Positions 1 through 12,300 of a stretch of 64,000 nucleotides of DNA are shown piece by piece. Under the pieces are notes generated by a model. It did not search any database, was not told the DNA's origin, and saw only the letters and a list, made by a program, of their open reading frames with translations. Position numbers and translations under genes: made by a program. Within the stretch, counting starts at the first letter, position 1; each line of letters begins with the position of its first letter. Source of the DNA: Caprimulgus europaeus (Eukaryota > Chordata > Aves > Caprimulgiformes > Caprimulgidae); the NCBI GenBank assembly GCA_907165065.1, contig OU015539.1, forward strand, positions 124,001 through 188,000, in the 5' to 3' direction.

Positions 1-3000
1 GCAGAGGACCCGGCTGACGTTCTTACAGCAACCGTTGGTGAAGGGGTTAACACCACCGCGGAACTTGCCCGTCACCTGTGGGTAAGAAGTGTGGCAGCGT
101 CCCTGGGTGGGCAGGGACCGCGGGGGGTCTGCGGGCCAGCCAGCCAGCCAGGTCAGGTTGCTCAGAGTTTGTCCAGCTCACTCATGACACTCTCCGAGGA
201 CAGAGACACCTGGAGAGACACTCTCACTTCTCCAGATCCCTGTCCCAGTGTTGAACTACCCTTGAAGGGGCAAAGTCTTTCCCTGATATCTAACTGGAAG
301 TTGCCTTGTTTCCAGTTGTGCCTGTCACCTCTCGCCCTCCCGAGAAGAACCTCCCTGGCTCCATCCTCTCTACATCCCCCTCTAAAAGCACCAACAAAGA
401 TCCCCCGTCCCCAGGCCTCACAGATGAGATGCTCTTGGCCACCCCTCGCACACCGCTTGGGCTCTAGCCCTCAACCAGCTCGGTGGCCTCAGTCTAGCCT
501 GTCCATGTCTGTCTGTCCCAGGGAGCCCCAAAACACACCCAGATGGAGCCCGAGAGGGGCTGCCAGTCCCGCACCAGCCCCAGAGACTTACCTGTTCGTT
601 GGTAGTGCGGCCCCTCGCCACGAGCACCACGTGGAACCCGGTAAGGCCAGCGACGGGAATGAAGAATAGCCCAGCCACGCACATCACCACCATTCTGCCA
701 GCAGAGAGTTAAGGACGAGCCGCAGCCCTGCTCCTAGCACGCTGTCCCCAGCCCCGCTGACACCCTCCCGCCTCGGCCCCGCTCCCACAGCCTCCTCGAG
801 GATACGTGACTGCCATGCGGACGCCAGAGAGCTCCTCCACCTGGTAGAGGACGTAGAGCAGCCCGAAGCCAAACACCCCCATGATGTGCGTGGTCAGCGA
901 CAGCAAGAAGAGGAAGAAGTAACGGTAATTGCGCCGCCCGATGCAGTTGTTGACCCAGGGGCAGTGGTGGTCAAACTCCTGTCGGTGGGGAGGAGACACA
1001 GTGAGGGGCCGGGCTGCCAGGGCTTCCCGCCCACACTAGAAATGAAGAGGCCTCGAGAGCCGGCGGCTCCTCACCTCCACGCAGTTGTCGCAGACGCTGC
1101 AGTGGGAGCAGCGCGGCGGCCGGTAGAAGCGGCAGGTCGCGCACCACTTCATGCGCACCTGGATGCCCTTGATCTCCACTGTCTTGTAGAGCGGAGCTCG
1201 GAAGTCGTCCTCCTTGTCCTCGTCCTCCTCAGCTGGTGGGGGAAACCCAGCACAGCCACGTGTCAGGGCCATGGCTCAGCCTCCCACCCTCCCGAGCTGG
1301 AGATGCCCAGCATTTCCTGGCCCATACCCTCCTCAGGCCCATCTCACCTGGCACAGGGACTGGCCAGGGACCCCCGAATACAGGTGTGGGGAGGGGGAAG
1401 CTCTCCCAGGCCCTGCCCAGGAACCACGACACCCGCCTGAGCCCCTGGTCCCCGATTCAGGGTACCAGGATTTACGGTGCTTCTGCCGCCTGGTCCTACA
1501 GGCCGGATGCTGAACCCAGAGCCACCATCCCCGCAGCACGTGTCACCACCTGATCCCACCCAGGCAGGGCGAGGAGGGATCTCCTCAAGCCTTGTGGGAA
1601 GAGATGATCCTCTTCACCGTAGAGGAAAGGCAGGAGAGGCAGCTCTAGCAAAGACACTTCCCGAGCAGAGTCAGACTCACCTCGTGGGAAGATGCCCGGG
1701 TCCATGAAGGTAGCCATGCTGAAGTTGGCCAGCACGAAGAGGAAGACGACAGCATTGTAGATGGGAATGACTGGGGAGATGTACAGGCTGAGCCCTGGGC
1801 ACCTGCAGGCACAGAAGCAGTGAGACACCCAGACCCTGTCCCCTGGGTCCCTCCCCCAGCGCCCCTTCCCTCGTCCCACTGCCCTTCGTGTCCCTTGCCC
1901 TGGCCCCACTCCCGCACAGCCCCTGGCTAGTGCCACAGAGCTCCAACGGTGCCCTCGGAGCGAATGATGGCCGAGTGGGCACCAACCACCCCTCTGAGCC
2001 CCACAGCCACCCCATAAGCTGTTCCTGTCGTGCTTGGTGGTGGCCCAGCCAGGAAGCCCACGTTCCCGGCTCTTGGGCCATATCTCCAGGCTCCTGCCCA
2101 GGCAGGCAGCTGTGGAGGTTCCCTGCCATCACCCCGTGCCCTCCACACCCAAACCAGAGCTGCACCCAGGACAGCTGGACCTGGGGTGCGTTCAGCCACC
2201 CTCCACAGACTCACCTAACACCCCCACCCTGGGAGCACCCATGGGGGGCTCGTGTGGGGAGTGCCCCAGTAAATCATCACCGCTGGCCTCTCGTGCCCGC
2301 AGCCCCACGGATGCCGAGACCCCAGGACCCCGCTGCCACAGGGAGCGACCGAGGGGGTGACACGAACAGGGTGAGCCAGGCCGGTGGCACAGGGGACACC
2401 CAGGAGGGATCTGACCACAAGGCACCCAAGCATCACCCGCTGTGTATCACATGGGGGGCAGTGGGGACCCCATCACCGCGCCAGCCCGCCCCGGCCAGCA
2501 CCCAGCTCCAACGCAGGCCCGGCCATCGGAGCACCGGGAGGGAATCACCACCGTCCCCGTCCCGGGCAGCGTGGGCTCAGGACAGCGGGCTTCCCCCTCA
2601 CAGGCGCCAGTGTAATACCCTAATCTGCTTTGCTGCTGGGAGTTTAATCCCACAGATCTAGGGCAGCATCTGTCTCCCTCCTCCCCCCGCAGCAGTAAGC
2701 ACAGAAGGATTTGGGGGGTGGGAGCAGAGAGGGGCAGGGTGACATATGGTGCCAGCGCTGTAATCCCCCCACAGCCCCCGAGCAGGTAGAGGTGAAGGAG
2801 CAGCTCTGCTCCCGTCACCTCCTCTGCCACCACCCACTGTGACTCTGCCTGAGGACAGGTCCCCTCACCAGCGAGGCAGCCCCTGTCCTTGGCCACAGCC
2901 AAGGGAGCTCCAGCAAGGCTCCAACTGGGAACAAACCTGTGGTGCAGGGCTCTGCCTCAGTTCAGCCCGCTCCAGGGCTGGCATGGCCCTGAGTGAGGGT

Positions 3001-6000
3001 GCATGGGACAGCACGTGAGGGGACAGGGAACAGTGCCACGGCTGCCTCCAGGCAGGCAGCGGGCCAGAGATAAGAGGGGTCCGGGCTGGAGGAGCGGGCT
3101 TACCTGCCTTGGCACCCACCAGGCAGCAGAGGAGGGAGAGGCAGGCAGGGCACACCCAGGCACTGGGCACGGCTCCATTCCCAGGCACAGCTCCATGCCC
3201 CAGCCCTTCCCTGCACCCAGAGAAGGTGGGATGCTGCAGCGGGACCTGCCCTCCACGGGCAAGGACAAGGCAGATCCCGTCCGGGCACAGCGAGAGGAGA
3301 GCAGAAGGGCAAACCCTCTGACTCTACAAGGCACCTGGCTCGCAGGAGCCAAGTCCTGCTCTGCCAACCAGCACCCTCCTCCTCCTCTCCTGAAGCAGGG
3401 CCCAGCACCTCCCCCCTTGGCAGCACCTCCAGACCCCAGCCCAGCACACCAGACCAGGGCTGCACTCACAAGCTGTCTCCCCTAAACCTCTTCCACAATC
3501 CCCTTCCCCCCTGCGGCTCAGGACCCCTGTGCCCTCACCAGGATGGGAGCCTCGTCCTCCCAGCACCATGGGCGATGCCTCCCCACCTCTAGGTATCGGG
3601 ACAGCCTCTCCTGGCGTTTCACCCAGAGCTCTCCTCCGGGCTGGGGAGCGGCTCCTTCACACCCGCACGGCACCAGCCGTGCCGGCCCAGCCGTCTCCTC
3701 TGGGAGCCAGCCAGGCAGATTCTCCGCAGAGCAGGCGGCACCGGTGCAGCTGGGACGGGCTGGCGAGGAGGAGACCTCTCCAATCTGTGCCCTAAAACCC
3801 TCGGAGAGCAGCTCCAGAGAGGTACAGGACGTACGTGACACGGCGAGGCCAGGAGCTGAGCAATGGAACAGCGCACTAGCCACACTGAGCCCAGCTAGCC
3901 CAGTACGACTGGCACCGCTGGGAGCTGCCGCAGGACTGGAGGCCACACCAGGAGCTCACACTGAGCCCAGCCCCCCCATCCCCTCCGAGGGGAGAGGGCT
4001 CATCCCACTCAACCCCAGCACTGAGCTACTGTGGGGGCTGCCCCCGGCCACCCACCAGCACAGCACAGGCAAGAAACGCTCCAGTGGTTTAAGTGGTTTG
4101 CAGAAAACAAAGGTGAGAGTCTCCCAGTGCCACAGGGGAAACTGGCATTTGTGGTGGGGCCGGCTGGCAGGGCAGGGAGCCGGCAGCCCCCAGGTATTCA
4201 CCCAGCAGCTGAAGGAGAGCTGGGCAAGGGACAAAACAGCCACCCCCCACAGCTCCCAGGGTCTGGGGCCTGGCCAGCAATGCAGTGTCAAGGAGATGGG
4301 TGGCTTCGTTAGCCCCCACCCCTCTTCAGCACCTGCTGTCCTGGTCTTCAAGGGACCCAACAGCTGCTTCTCTGCCCCCATAGCACAGCAGCCCCTTCAG
4401 AGAGGTGTTTCTGTCCTCTCCAGCCCTGGGCACAGAACACAGACAGTGCCAAGGGGAAGGTGGCTGCTCACAATGTCACTTTGCCCCAAGGAAGGGCAGA
4501 ACTGAGCACCCCGAGTTGAGAGGAGCCTCCCTGGCCCTGCTGAGGTGAAAGCGGCAGAGACGGCTGCAGGACGAGGGGCAGCAGGGTTCCAATGAGCCCT
4601 AAAGGTGGGAAAAGCCCCTCCAGGAACGCTGAGCAAGGAGCTCCTCTCTCTAGGAAGGGAAATCCCAGCCCAAATCTTTGCTGGAAAGGGATGGAGGGGA
4701 GCCAGGGAGACCCACTGCAGCCAGCCATCCCTGCCCGAGGGAAACGCCAGCAGCCTGGCTGAGCCAAACATGCAGCGCGGATCCGCGAAAGACAGAGCCT
4801 GGCAAGGCAGGGAAGGGCCGAGCCCAGCTGCAGGCAGGGCACGGAGCTGGCTCCAGCGTCCCCCAAACCCCGCACCCAGGCCCCGTTCTGGGTGGCTGCA
4901 AACCCGGATCTCCCTGAGAGCCAACCTGCCAGCCAGACCCCGCGGGCCAATGAAGGACTGAACTCCAGCCTTGAGAAAAGGGAAGGGATGGAAGGAGCTG
5001 GTGTGGTGCCTGGTGCCCAGCCCACAACCCCCGTCCCCACCAGGTCCTGCCAGCTGTGTGCAACTGGCCCAGCAAGCTGCCAGGGGCTGCTCCGCAGGGA
5101 GCCAACTGCACCCCCCGAGCAACCGGGCAGGGATGCAAAGCAAGTCCGGGTTGAAATCTCAAGGGCCAGGGCAAGCAGAGCACTCTGCCGGGGACCAGGG
5201 GACCCTCAGGCCGAGCGCTCCTGGGGCACAAGCGCAATGCTGGGGGTCTCCTCCCCAGTTCTCCCAAGCACGGCAGCCCGCTGCCAGCGCCCTCCCAGCT
5301 TTCCCCACAGCCAAGGACCACACCACGCCCCGGGAGGGAAGCGGGAATCCTCACGACAAAGACCACACCTTACTGGAACCAAACCGCCCACTGGCACCCC
5401 TGTGGGGGAAGTCACCTCCCCGAGATCAACCCCCCCCCGCCAGGAGGGAACATGCAGGGAGCAAAGGTGGCTGCCGATCCCCAAGGGGAAACCTCCTTAT
5501 CAGGAGCATCGACGTGTTCCTGCCTTTTGCTCTGGGAGAGCGCGGGGCTCCGCGACACCGGAGCAGCCGGGAGCGCGGGCTCCTGCTCAGCAGGGCCGGA
5601 AGAGGGAGGCTGCTGGCCACTGTGGCCACGCAGGACCCGGATTGCTCCCCAAGTTCCCCCTGCAGCCTGGGACGCCCATCGCCAGAAGAGCTGTCGAGAC
5701 TTGTCTCTGGCAGCACATAAGAGAAATCGGGGAACCTCGGGCAAACTGAGTCACAGCTCGATCCGAGACAGGCTGTTTGCCACAGTCATCCTGGGAGAAG
5801 CCCATCACTCCCAGCTTCTCCTCCCCTCCGCAGGCTCAGAGCCACCCCATGGCCCCCGTCCCCTGTCCTCTCCCGGAGAAAGCCATCCCCCAAGGACACT
5901 TCCCTCACCCTACCTGCTCCCCCAGACCCCGACCTGCTACAGCCCCAAAAGCCAGGCTGAGCCGTGGCCACGAGCAGGAGTCGAGGCAAAGACAAGGAAG

Positions 6001-9000
6001 AGGCCAACTGACGGGGCGCGATCCGGAGAGCCCTGCGAAGGCATTCCCTGCTTCCCTGGGGATGGAAGTGCTGAGAACCGACTGCACGAGGAGCAGGGAC
6101 CAGCATGGGCCATGGGAGAGATGCAGGAATGGACAGACTGACCCCAAGGGGGAATTTCGGTCCTAAAGCAGAACCTGTTTGAGACCCCAGCAAGTCAGGG
6201 ACCCCCGCTCCTTCCAGAGGAAGGTCGGGAACATTCCCCATTCTTGCTGCCTGCTCCCTCCAGCACAACTGGCTTCAGCTCATTTCAACCACCACACGTT
6301 CTGCAGCATCTCCTAATTAAATTCATCAATTAAATAGAGTTCTTGGCCCAGAGATACAAATCCTGGACCATTGTGGATGGACCAGAAGGCGTCTGGCGGA
6401 TATGCTAGAAACAACAGAAGTGGAGCCTTTCGAGAGAGCTGTGCCCAGCCCAGGCTGCTCCGGTGTCCCGGAGCCCCCACCCCACACTCCCCCCAGAGCA
6501 GGAGCTCCAGGCCTGACGCCGACAGCGTAACACCCCCGAGGTCGGCAGCAGGCACGGCCAGGCCACGGGCTCACAGCCCCCCGGCCCGCCTGCTGCCAGG
6601 CCAGGGAGAGGGGCACAGCGACCCACGGAAAACCAATCCCACAGATCCCACGTGAGGCAAACCCCGCCGTGGCTCTGTGCGCCCATCCCGCCCCAGCAGC
6701 CGCAGTCACGCTGGGAGTAATGCAGCTCCCTCCCCGAGGAGCAGCCGTGTGAAAGTGCGCTGCACCCCGCTGCTCTGCTGCGCGCTTAATTTGGTGTTCT
6801 AAAGTAGGTTAAACAACATCCACTGACCTGCAATTAGAGCGACCCTGCCCAGCTGTTCCTGTTCTGAACAAACCTGCTCCGCAGAGCGGCGCGGGCTCCC
6901 GGCACCGCCTCGCTCCACGCCGCTCGCCGATAAGCAGCTGCTGTCGGCCGCGGCCATCGCTGGCAGCTGGGTGCTGAGGGCTCGGCCCCGGCAGCCAGGA
7001 CTGGGGCTGGGGGTTAGGGCTGTCCCGCTGTCCCCCCCAAAGCACAGCCCACCGTGACGAAGCAGAGGCACATCTGTCCCCCCAAGGCACGGTGTGTCAC
7101 GCACAGCCGCTCAGAGGACCTGGCTCACTCCTTCCTCTTCTTCATCCCCACAGAGCCAGGGACTTCCTGCAGCAGCAAACCCTCCATCCTCGGAGCTGCT
7201 GGCCTGATGACCGCCCAGCGCCTCGGTGGGGACTGCTGCACGCTGCTGAGCGGCACCACCAGCTGCCTGCTGTCACTGGAAGGAATAAATCAAACTGGCT
7301 CTGTCCTTTAGTCCTCAAATTACTCTTTTATTGCCCGGTTGTTGCCAGGCACTAAAGCTGCAGTGACCTTCCAGCCACTGATGGCTCCATCCCAGGGAGA
7401 GGCAGCACCACCGTGTCCGGCCCTTCTGCCTTTGGCTCTGGCTAATCCCGCAGCCCCACCAGCAAAACCCCTTGGCAGGGAAAGCTCTGACTGGGCACAA
7501 CAGAAGGTGCCGTCCCAGGGAGTGGGAGAGGCTCTGGGAGCAGGGGGTTCACCTCCCTCTTTGCCCAGCCAGGAGCAGCTGGCAGCAAAGAGAAACAGTC
7601 AGTTATGCAGGGAGGAAAAGGGAGCCAGGAGGATCTCCTGCCTCCCTCGAAGGGTCTGGAAGGACAGAGAGCACCCACCGAGGCTGGGGGCTGCCCACCT
7701 TCACAGGAGCGTGTGCTCGGCAGCGCTGGGACAGGAGGAGAAACTGGTGGACAGGAGGAGGAAACGAGGGATGGGAAGGGGAAGGAAAGGAGGCATGGGA
7801 AGGGGAAGGAAAGGAGGCATGGGAAGGGGAAGGAAAGGAGGGATGGAGTGGAGCTCAAGAGGCAAAGCAGAGCCGAGGGCAGCTGGCTGGCTGGAGGGAT
7901 CCGCTCATCAGGCACCCTGCTCGGGGGATGCAGGCAGCAGTCACCCACCACCTTCCCCTCCCCTGCCCAGGTCAGCGGCACCCCGAGGCCAGCAGCTGGC
8001 ACGTCTCCGGGCTGCTGTAACAATCCCAAACCCTTGGCACAGGCCCTGCAAGGTGTGAGCACCAAGAAACACCAGACTCATCTCCAGATCTCTCTGCTGT
8101 CCCCCTCGAACACATCCCCGCTCAGAGCGGCCCCCAGGACCAAGTAGCCAGTCCCAGTTGCCATCCCCACTCCTGCCCAGCACACGTGTGTCTCGGTGCC
8201 AGCCTGGCTGCGGCCGCTCCCTCGGGGCGCACAGGCAGCTCCCTGCCAGGGGCTCAGCCCCCACACGGCAGCTCAGCAGCCTCCTCAGCACCCTGAGGTC
8301 CTGTCTCCCCACCCGCCACCAACCCAGAACCGGCTCAGCTCAGCCCCAAGCGGGTGTTAATGAGCTGTTTGTCACCCAGGAAGGGAAAATGTTAATGTGA
8401 GCAGCAGCTCTACCCCTCTCCCAGCCCAGTGAGATCCCTGCGGCACGGTCTGGTCCTCTCCAGCAACTGGTACCAGTTTACACCCTGGCTTTCCCCACCA
8501 GCTCCCAGGCCAATACAGGTGTCTGCCTCTGGCCTCGGTGACCCGCCCACAGGCCACCCCTTTGGGTCATCTCCAGAAATCTCAAACCCTTGTTTCCTCA
8601 GGGCAAAGCCAACAGCAACAGCAGCAAGAGATCCACGCAGGGGTCAGAGTACTTCTCCTTGAACTTTCCTTTGTGGCTCGCAAATCAGTTACGAAACTAA
8701 AAATAACACGGAGCCCGCCCAGTCCACGGAACCACCTCACCTAGCTCCAAAGGACAGAACTGTCCACGCCACTTTCCACCTACACATCACAAACTAACTC
8801 CCAGCCACGCTGATCTGTGAGAGTCGCCAGTGAGACAAGTGAGTTGTGCCAACACCTGAGGACAGGAGAGGAGCGACTGCCAGGGACGGAGCCCAGCGGT
8901 GCCAAGGTGCCTCCCCGGGCCCCCGCGCACCCCACCTGCCCCGGCTCACCGCACGGGAGAACCGAGTGACACGGCTCCACAGGAGGCTGAACTGTTCTGA

Positions 9001-9309
9001 CAGAGCACAGGGCTACTCCATCATCCTCCCCTTGGCACCCGAAGCACAATGTCCCCCCATCAGATTGGCAAGAAGCCCCAGCTCCTCTCCCAGAGAACCC
9101 CTGAGTGGTCTCTGCTCCCCAGCCCCACGGCTCCGCGCACAGGGGGCTGCGTTCCCGGCTCTCCCCCCGCCCTCCCTGCTCTTCAGTTGAGCAGCTGGGA
9201 CTCACGTGAAGGCAAAGAAGAGGGTGGTGGCTCCCACTAGGAAGATGGCAGCAGCTGAGACCGGGATGTACTTGCTGGGTTTGAATCTCTTTCCAGATGC
9301 TGCTGGCAT
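1..9309 (-). CDS. ZDHHC5: ZDHHC5 palmitoyltransferase, N-terminal part (3' exons beyond window)
   Basis: S-acyltransferase that attaches palmitate to cysteines of plasma-membrane and synaptic proteins. Coding exons in transcript order: 9309-9206 (ATG at 9309), 1802-1681, 1232-1075, 978-806, 694-592, and 75-1, which runs off the left edge. Phases join cleanly and give 245 residues. Visible: an N-terminal start [12 protein letters not shown]1 about residues 14-35, TM2 about 40-62 with FMDPGIFPR, the Cys-rich domain from [17 protein letters not shown], and the catalytic DHHC with Cys134, then two further membrane segments and the TTNEQ/TGKFRGG segment. Cys134 is at the same number as in human ZDHHC5. 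The long cytosolic tail, with its PDZ-binding end in family members, is outside the window. ZDHHC8 is the close paralogue; the CLP1 neighbour and the sequence favour ZDHHC5. Confidence 0.96.
1803..9205 (-). other. ZDHHC5 first coding intron, no gene seen
   Basis: 7.4 kb intron between the exon encoding TM1 and the next exon. It is moderately GC-rich with no long repeat apart from a short purine minisatellite near 7.77-7.84 kb. Open frames on both strands lack splice support or recognisable domains. I recognise no RNA gene and no transposon here. Confidence 0.7.
7766..7846. repeat. 24-bp purine minisatellite, about 3 copies
   Basis: Three near-identical tandem copies of a 24-bp unit of the form AGGCATGGGAAGGGGAAGG plus AAAGG, all purine except a C and two T on the + strand. 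It lies within the ZDHHC5 intron. Confidence 0.85.
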
Positions 9310-12300
9310 GTTGGAGCTGTGGTGGGGGGTCCGCCCTGCAGCATAGCCCAGGCCCCGCGGGAGTCAGAGCGAGATGAGAAGGGGAGGGGAGAGGGACAGG
9401 GGCAAACCACTACCCAGCCTCCGCGCCTGCTCCCAGGTGAGCTCTGACCAGAGCTGACGGTCCGGAGAAGTCCACAGTGGTCCCGGGAGCACGAGGCCCA
9501 GGAGAGGAGCCCACGCTACGCTCTGTCCTGCAAGAGCTTGCGGGCACAGGGAAAGAGGTTTAAAAACATTCAAAACTCAGACGAGAGAACTGGACGGGGA
9601 TTTAAAACAGTCGCCGGGGTGGGGATGCCAAGAGCCCTGACGAGCGTCCCTCAGTCGGGCAAGAGCCTGCAAGAAGCAGGTGCCCCCACGGCCGACAGCA
9701 GCCAGCAGGCTCCAGGGGACCGGGAGGAACGTGGCGAGTGAGGCGAGAAGCTGGGAGCACCTTCCCACCCAGCGAGCACTCTGGGCAAGAGCAAGGTATC
9801 AGCAAACTTCCTGCAAAAACCCCACGCTCTGAGTCCCGAGGAAGCCACTTCTCCTTTTTAATCTGCGCTCCGATCCGCTGCAGCCCGCGCCGGCGGCGGC
9901 AGGGGAGGAGGGGGCTGTCTCACAGGCAATCTGTCCCGCTTCCTCAGAGCGCTGCCGCGCCGCCACCTCCCGCTGCCCTTCGCTGGAGGGGCTCACGGAA
10001 ACACTCTCCCTGGTTTCACCGGGACTCGGGACCGGCTGGCTGGCGGGGGCTGTTTAATTTTATTTATTTCTCTCTTGACTGTTAAAGCCCAGGAACAGCT
10101 GGTGGGAGGTTGAGCTGTAAATCCTTTCTCTGCGAGGGGGCGGAGGGGAAGGCTCGGCAGATTGTGTGCTTTCGTCCTTTTCCTACGCGCTCCTTTCTCC
10201 TGACCCCCCAGGCCCTTCCATGGACTCAAGATCCACTCGGTGGTTTGGAATCAACAGGAATTTCATTAAATGTTTTCTGTGGCAACCATCTCCGAGAGCG
10301 CAGGGCAGGTTAACGGAGAGATCTGGAGGGGGGCTTCAGGGAGCGCTTCTACAGCCCCAGAAGACAGCTGATGGTGAACGTGGTGCTGAATAAGTCTGTC
10401 TCACCCATGGCCCAAGCAGCGTGGAGGAAGATCTCAGTTTGTTCCAAAAGGCTCCATTTTTTCCTCCCCTTCCTTCAGTAAAATTCCCCTTCATTAATCC
10501 ATTCGTCTTTAAAAGAATAAAAATCTACATAAAATCATTAAAGCTCGGTATTCGGTGTGCCGCTCCTCACCTAGGAAAGAAAAAATTAAGTTAACAAGAC
10601 AAGAAAAGAGACAGTGATACAAAAACACTCACTAAGGCAACGCTGAGCTCCCCAGGACGCGGAGCAGGTGCTCAGTGCACCATGGACACAGCGCCTGGTG
10701 GGTCTGAAACCCCGCTGGCAGGTCCCAACCAGCGAGACGCCGACCTGCAAGCCCAGCCCTGACACAGATCCACGCCGCAGCCTCAGGCCTGTCACCTCCC
10801 TTTCCAATCTGCAGAACCAGAGTAATTAATGATCACCCCAGGAGGCTGTGATTAGCCAAGGGAGCCTGGCCACAGCCTACCGCCTCGCTTCCCACCCCGG
10901 GGCCCTGCAGAGGAAGCCGAGCCCCCAAACCCATCTGAGAGCAGCTGAGAAATCCACGCTGAGCCCCACACAAGGTGAGGGACCCTCCGAGCTCCTGCCC
11001 AACACCCTTCTGCAGTTACAGCTCGAGTCCGAACACGAGGGAACGCCAGCTCCCTGGAGGGGGGAGGCTGGTCAGAGGCTTGGGGACTTTATATGAGGGT
11101 GGGGATGGCAGGAGAGACCCCACACAGGAATGAGACACAGCCAGGAATCTCGTCCCCTTCCCCCGTGGCAGGAGGTGGGAGAAGCCGGCAGAAAAAGCAG
11201 CGCCCCAAGAGAGGAGGTACACGTAGCCCTGGATGGAGAGCGGGGCTCTCACTAGCCCCAGCTGCTTCAGGGTGCGCTGGGGAACCCGTGGTGGGTGGTG
11301 AGGACACAGGAGGGAGCACCAAAGGAAATACAGAAAAACAAACCTTTCTGGAAATGGAAGTGGGAGGCACCAACCTGCCCCAACCTCCAAACACCAAGAG
11401 CCCACCACAGCTCAGGGACAAGCTGGACACCGACTGTATCGCATCGACTATCGCTGCCACAGCACCCGCTCCTCCGTGCGTCACCCGCTCCTCCGCTCGG
11501 CCGCCTCCTCCCTCCATCGCGAGGCTTCCCTTGCGCCGTGGGTCCGAGCACAGCACCCGACTACTCGTTCCCTTTCTCCTCACAGTTTTCTCCTCTTCTG
11601 CCTCTCAAAAGTTTTTTAATTCAGGGTGGACAAGAAAGTACCTCCTGCTGACTACGTACTTGTGACGGCTGAGAGAACCGCAGTGCAAAATTAGAGGCGC
11701 GTTTAATGACAAGAATATATGACAATTAAATCAGTTCAGTCACAAAACGAGGCGTCAGGCACTTGGGCTGACTAATGGAACCGCTCCCACTGCACAGCAG
11801 CTCTTAGTTTACAGAAACGAAGCTCAGCTCCTCAAACCCAAGTTGTTTTGTCTTTGCGACCAAGAGGAAACCTGGCACAACACTGGGGCGACGCTCACGA
11901 GCCCGATGGGGAAAGCTCCATTTTCATCTGGCAGCATTTCTCGACTGTGTGGAGTTTAAGAGTAAAACCAGAGAAAACAGTTGTTCTCCCGAGAGCAGCA
12001 GCTCCTCGGCCTTGCTCTGCCCCCTGGAACATGACACTGAGCTTCAGCGAGAGGGGAGCACGAGCCCCAACACACACGATGTGGGGAAAGCTCGACACCC
12101 CACCAAGACACCCCACCAGGCAGGGAGGGAAGTGCTGACGGTCTGAGCTCCTGCGATAGGGGCGGGCAGCAGCCCTGGGGACGGTTTGCTCGGAAGTGCG
12201 AAGGTGACATCACTGCTGAGTACTTTAGCAGAAGCAGTCTGCTAGCACGCTCCTGTGCTCTAACAGCACAGCCCCCTGAAAGGCTCCACCACGAGCACAA